In this document: positions 13,101 to 13,300 of the stretch, piece by piece | Position numbering within the stretch: position 1 is the first letter of the stretch | Layout of the letters: every line of letters starts with the position of its first letter | From: an uncultured Oscillibacter sp. | GTDB lineage: Bacteria > Bacillota > Clostridia > Oscillospirales > Oscillospiraceae | Direction of reading: 5' to 3' | Length of the DNA: 13,300 bases | Assembly (NCBI GenBank): GCA_902490355.1 | Contig: CABUDN010000066.1 | Span: 1-13,300 of the forward strand | Translations under genes and position numbers: made by a program | The notes under the pieces: model-generated | Told to the model about the DNA's origin: nothing | Databases searched by the model: none | The model's input: only the letters and a program-made list of their open reading frames with translations

Positions 13101-13300
13101 TTACTCAACTTTTCCGATAAATCGGTAATATATCTCAATTTCCTGTATTCTTTCGTTATCCTCATTCGTTGTTGCTTCATGTATGAGGATTTTTTCTATC
13201 ATGGCATTTAATAATGGTGCTGTCAGTTCCTTTGGTACGGAATATTCCTTGATTAACTCAATCCACTTTTCAGCACCTATCATATCCTGTTCCATTTTAC
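13101..13300 (-). CDS. Serine recombinase of a mobile element, C-terminal fragment at the window edge
   Basis: About 66 codons are visible, reading IGAEKWIELIKEYSVPKELT, then LLNAMIEKILIHEATTNEDN and ending EIEIYYRFIGKVE. This matches the C-terminal DUF4368-type region of large serine recombinases found in Clostridia integrative elements (TnpX/TndX-like). The frame stays open through the methionine at 13295 to the window end, so the gene continues beyond it; the catalytic resolvase domain is not in view. Such enzymes excise and insert elements via a catalytic serine at the N-terminus. The sequence is far more AT-rich than everything before it, which indicates recent transfer. Whether the gene is intact cannot be judged here. 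Confidence 0.8.
   Translation of the reverse strand, partial: KMEQDMIGAEKWIELIKEYSVPKELTAPLLNAMIEKILIHEATTNEDNERIQEIEIYYRFIGKVE

Overview
The window looks like chromosomal DNA of a GC-rich, spore-forming Firmicute, most likely a gut clostridium of the Oscillospirales (Flavonifractor/Lawsonibacter-like; this is inference). The reasons are: strong GGAGG ribosome-binding sites on every gene, a clear spoIIP, a Gram-positive rpsF-ssb-rpsR operon, TPP-riboswitch-controlled thiamine salvage genes with an ECF-type thiazole transporter, and high GC nearly throughout. The last ~225 bases are abruptly AT-rich and carry the end of a serine recombinase, so a mobile element begins there.

Layout. 1-490: a terminator and a small VOC/glyoxalase-family gene on the minus strand. 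600-1795: a consensus promoter, a foldable leader, then rpsF, ssb and rpsR with a strong terminator. 1900-4300: two minus-strand single genes, spoIIP (engulfment peptidoglycan hydrolase) with a candidate sigma-E promoter, and an unnamed lipoprotein with a DUF3298-like C-terminal part. 4400-9220: a divergent thiamine salvage locus. thiW-thiM (thiazole uptake and kinase) run left and thiE-thiD-cytX run right, from back-to-back promoters whose -35 boxes are 8 bp apart, each followed by its own TPP riboswitch and intrinsic terminator. 9230-13047: a tightly overlapping operon for a MacAB-type ABC exporter (membrane fusion protein, ATPase, FtsX/MacB permease). 13048-13300: junction with the mobile element.

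How the genes work together. ThiW imports hydroxyethylthiazole and ThiM phosphorylates it. CytX imports hydroxymethylpyrimidine and ThiD phosphorylates it twice. ThiE joins the two into thiamine phosphate. No thiC, thiG or other de novo gene is present, so the locus encodes salvage of both halves plus coupling, shut down by TPP on both arms.

The most interesting feature is in the unusually long thiW leader. After a complete TPP riboswitch and terminator there is a second element (5859-5969 on the minus strand) that repeats the 5' (pyrimidine-sensing) half of a TPP aptamer and even the sequence around the -10 box, and closes with a perfect 6-bp P1. Its 3' pyrophosphate-sensing half is replaced by two other hairpins. 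It is either a decayed tandem duplicate or a variant aptamer with changed specificity. Second is the exporter's membrane fusion protein, which appears to contain two tandem adaptor modules and a Met/Gly-rich tail.
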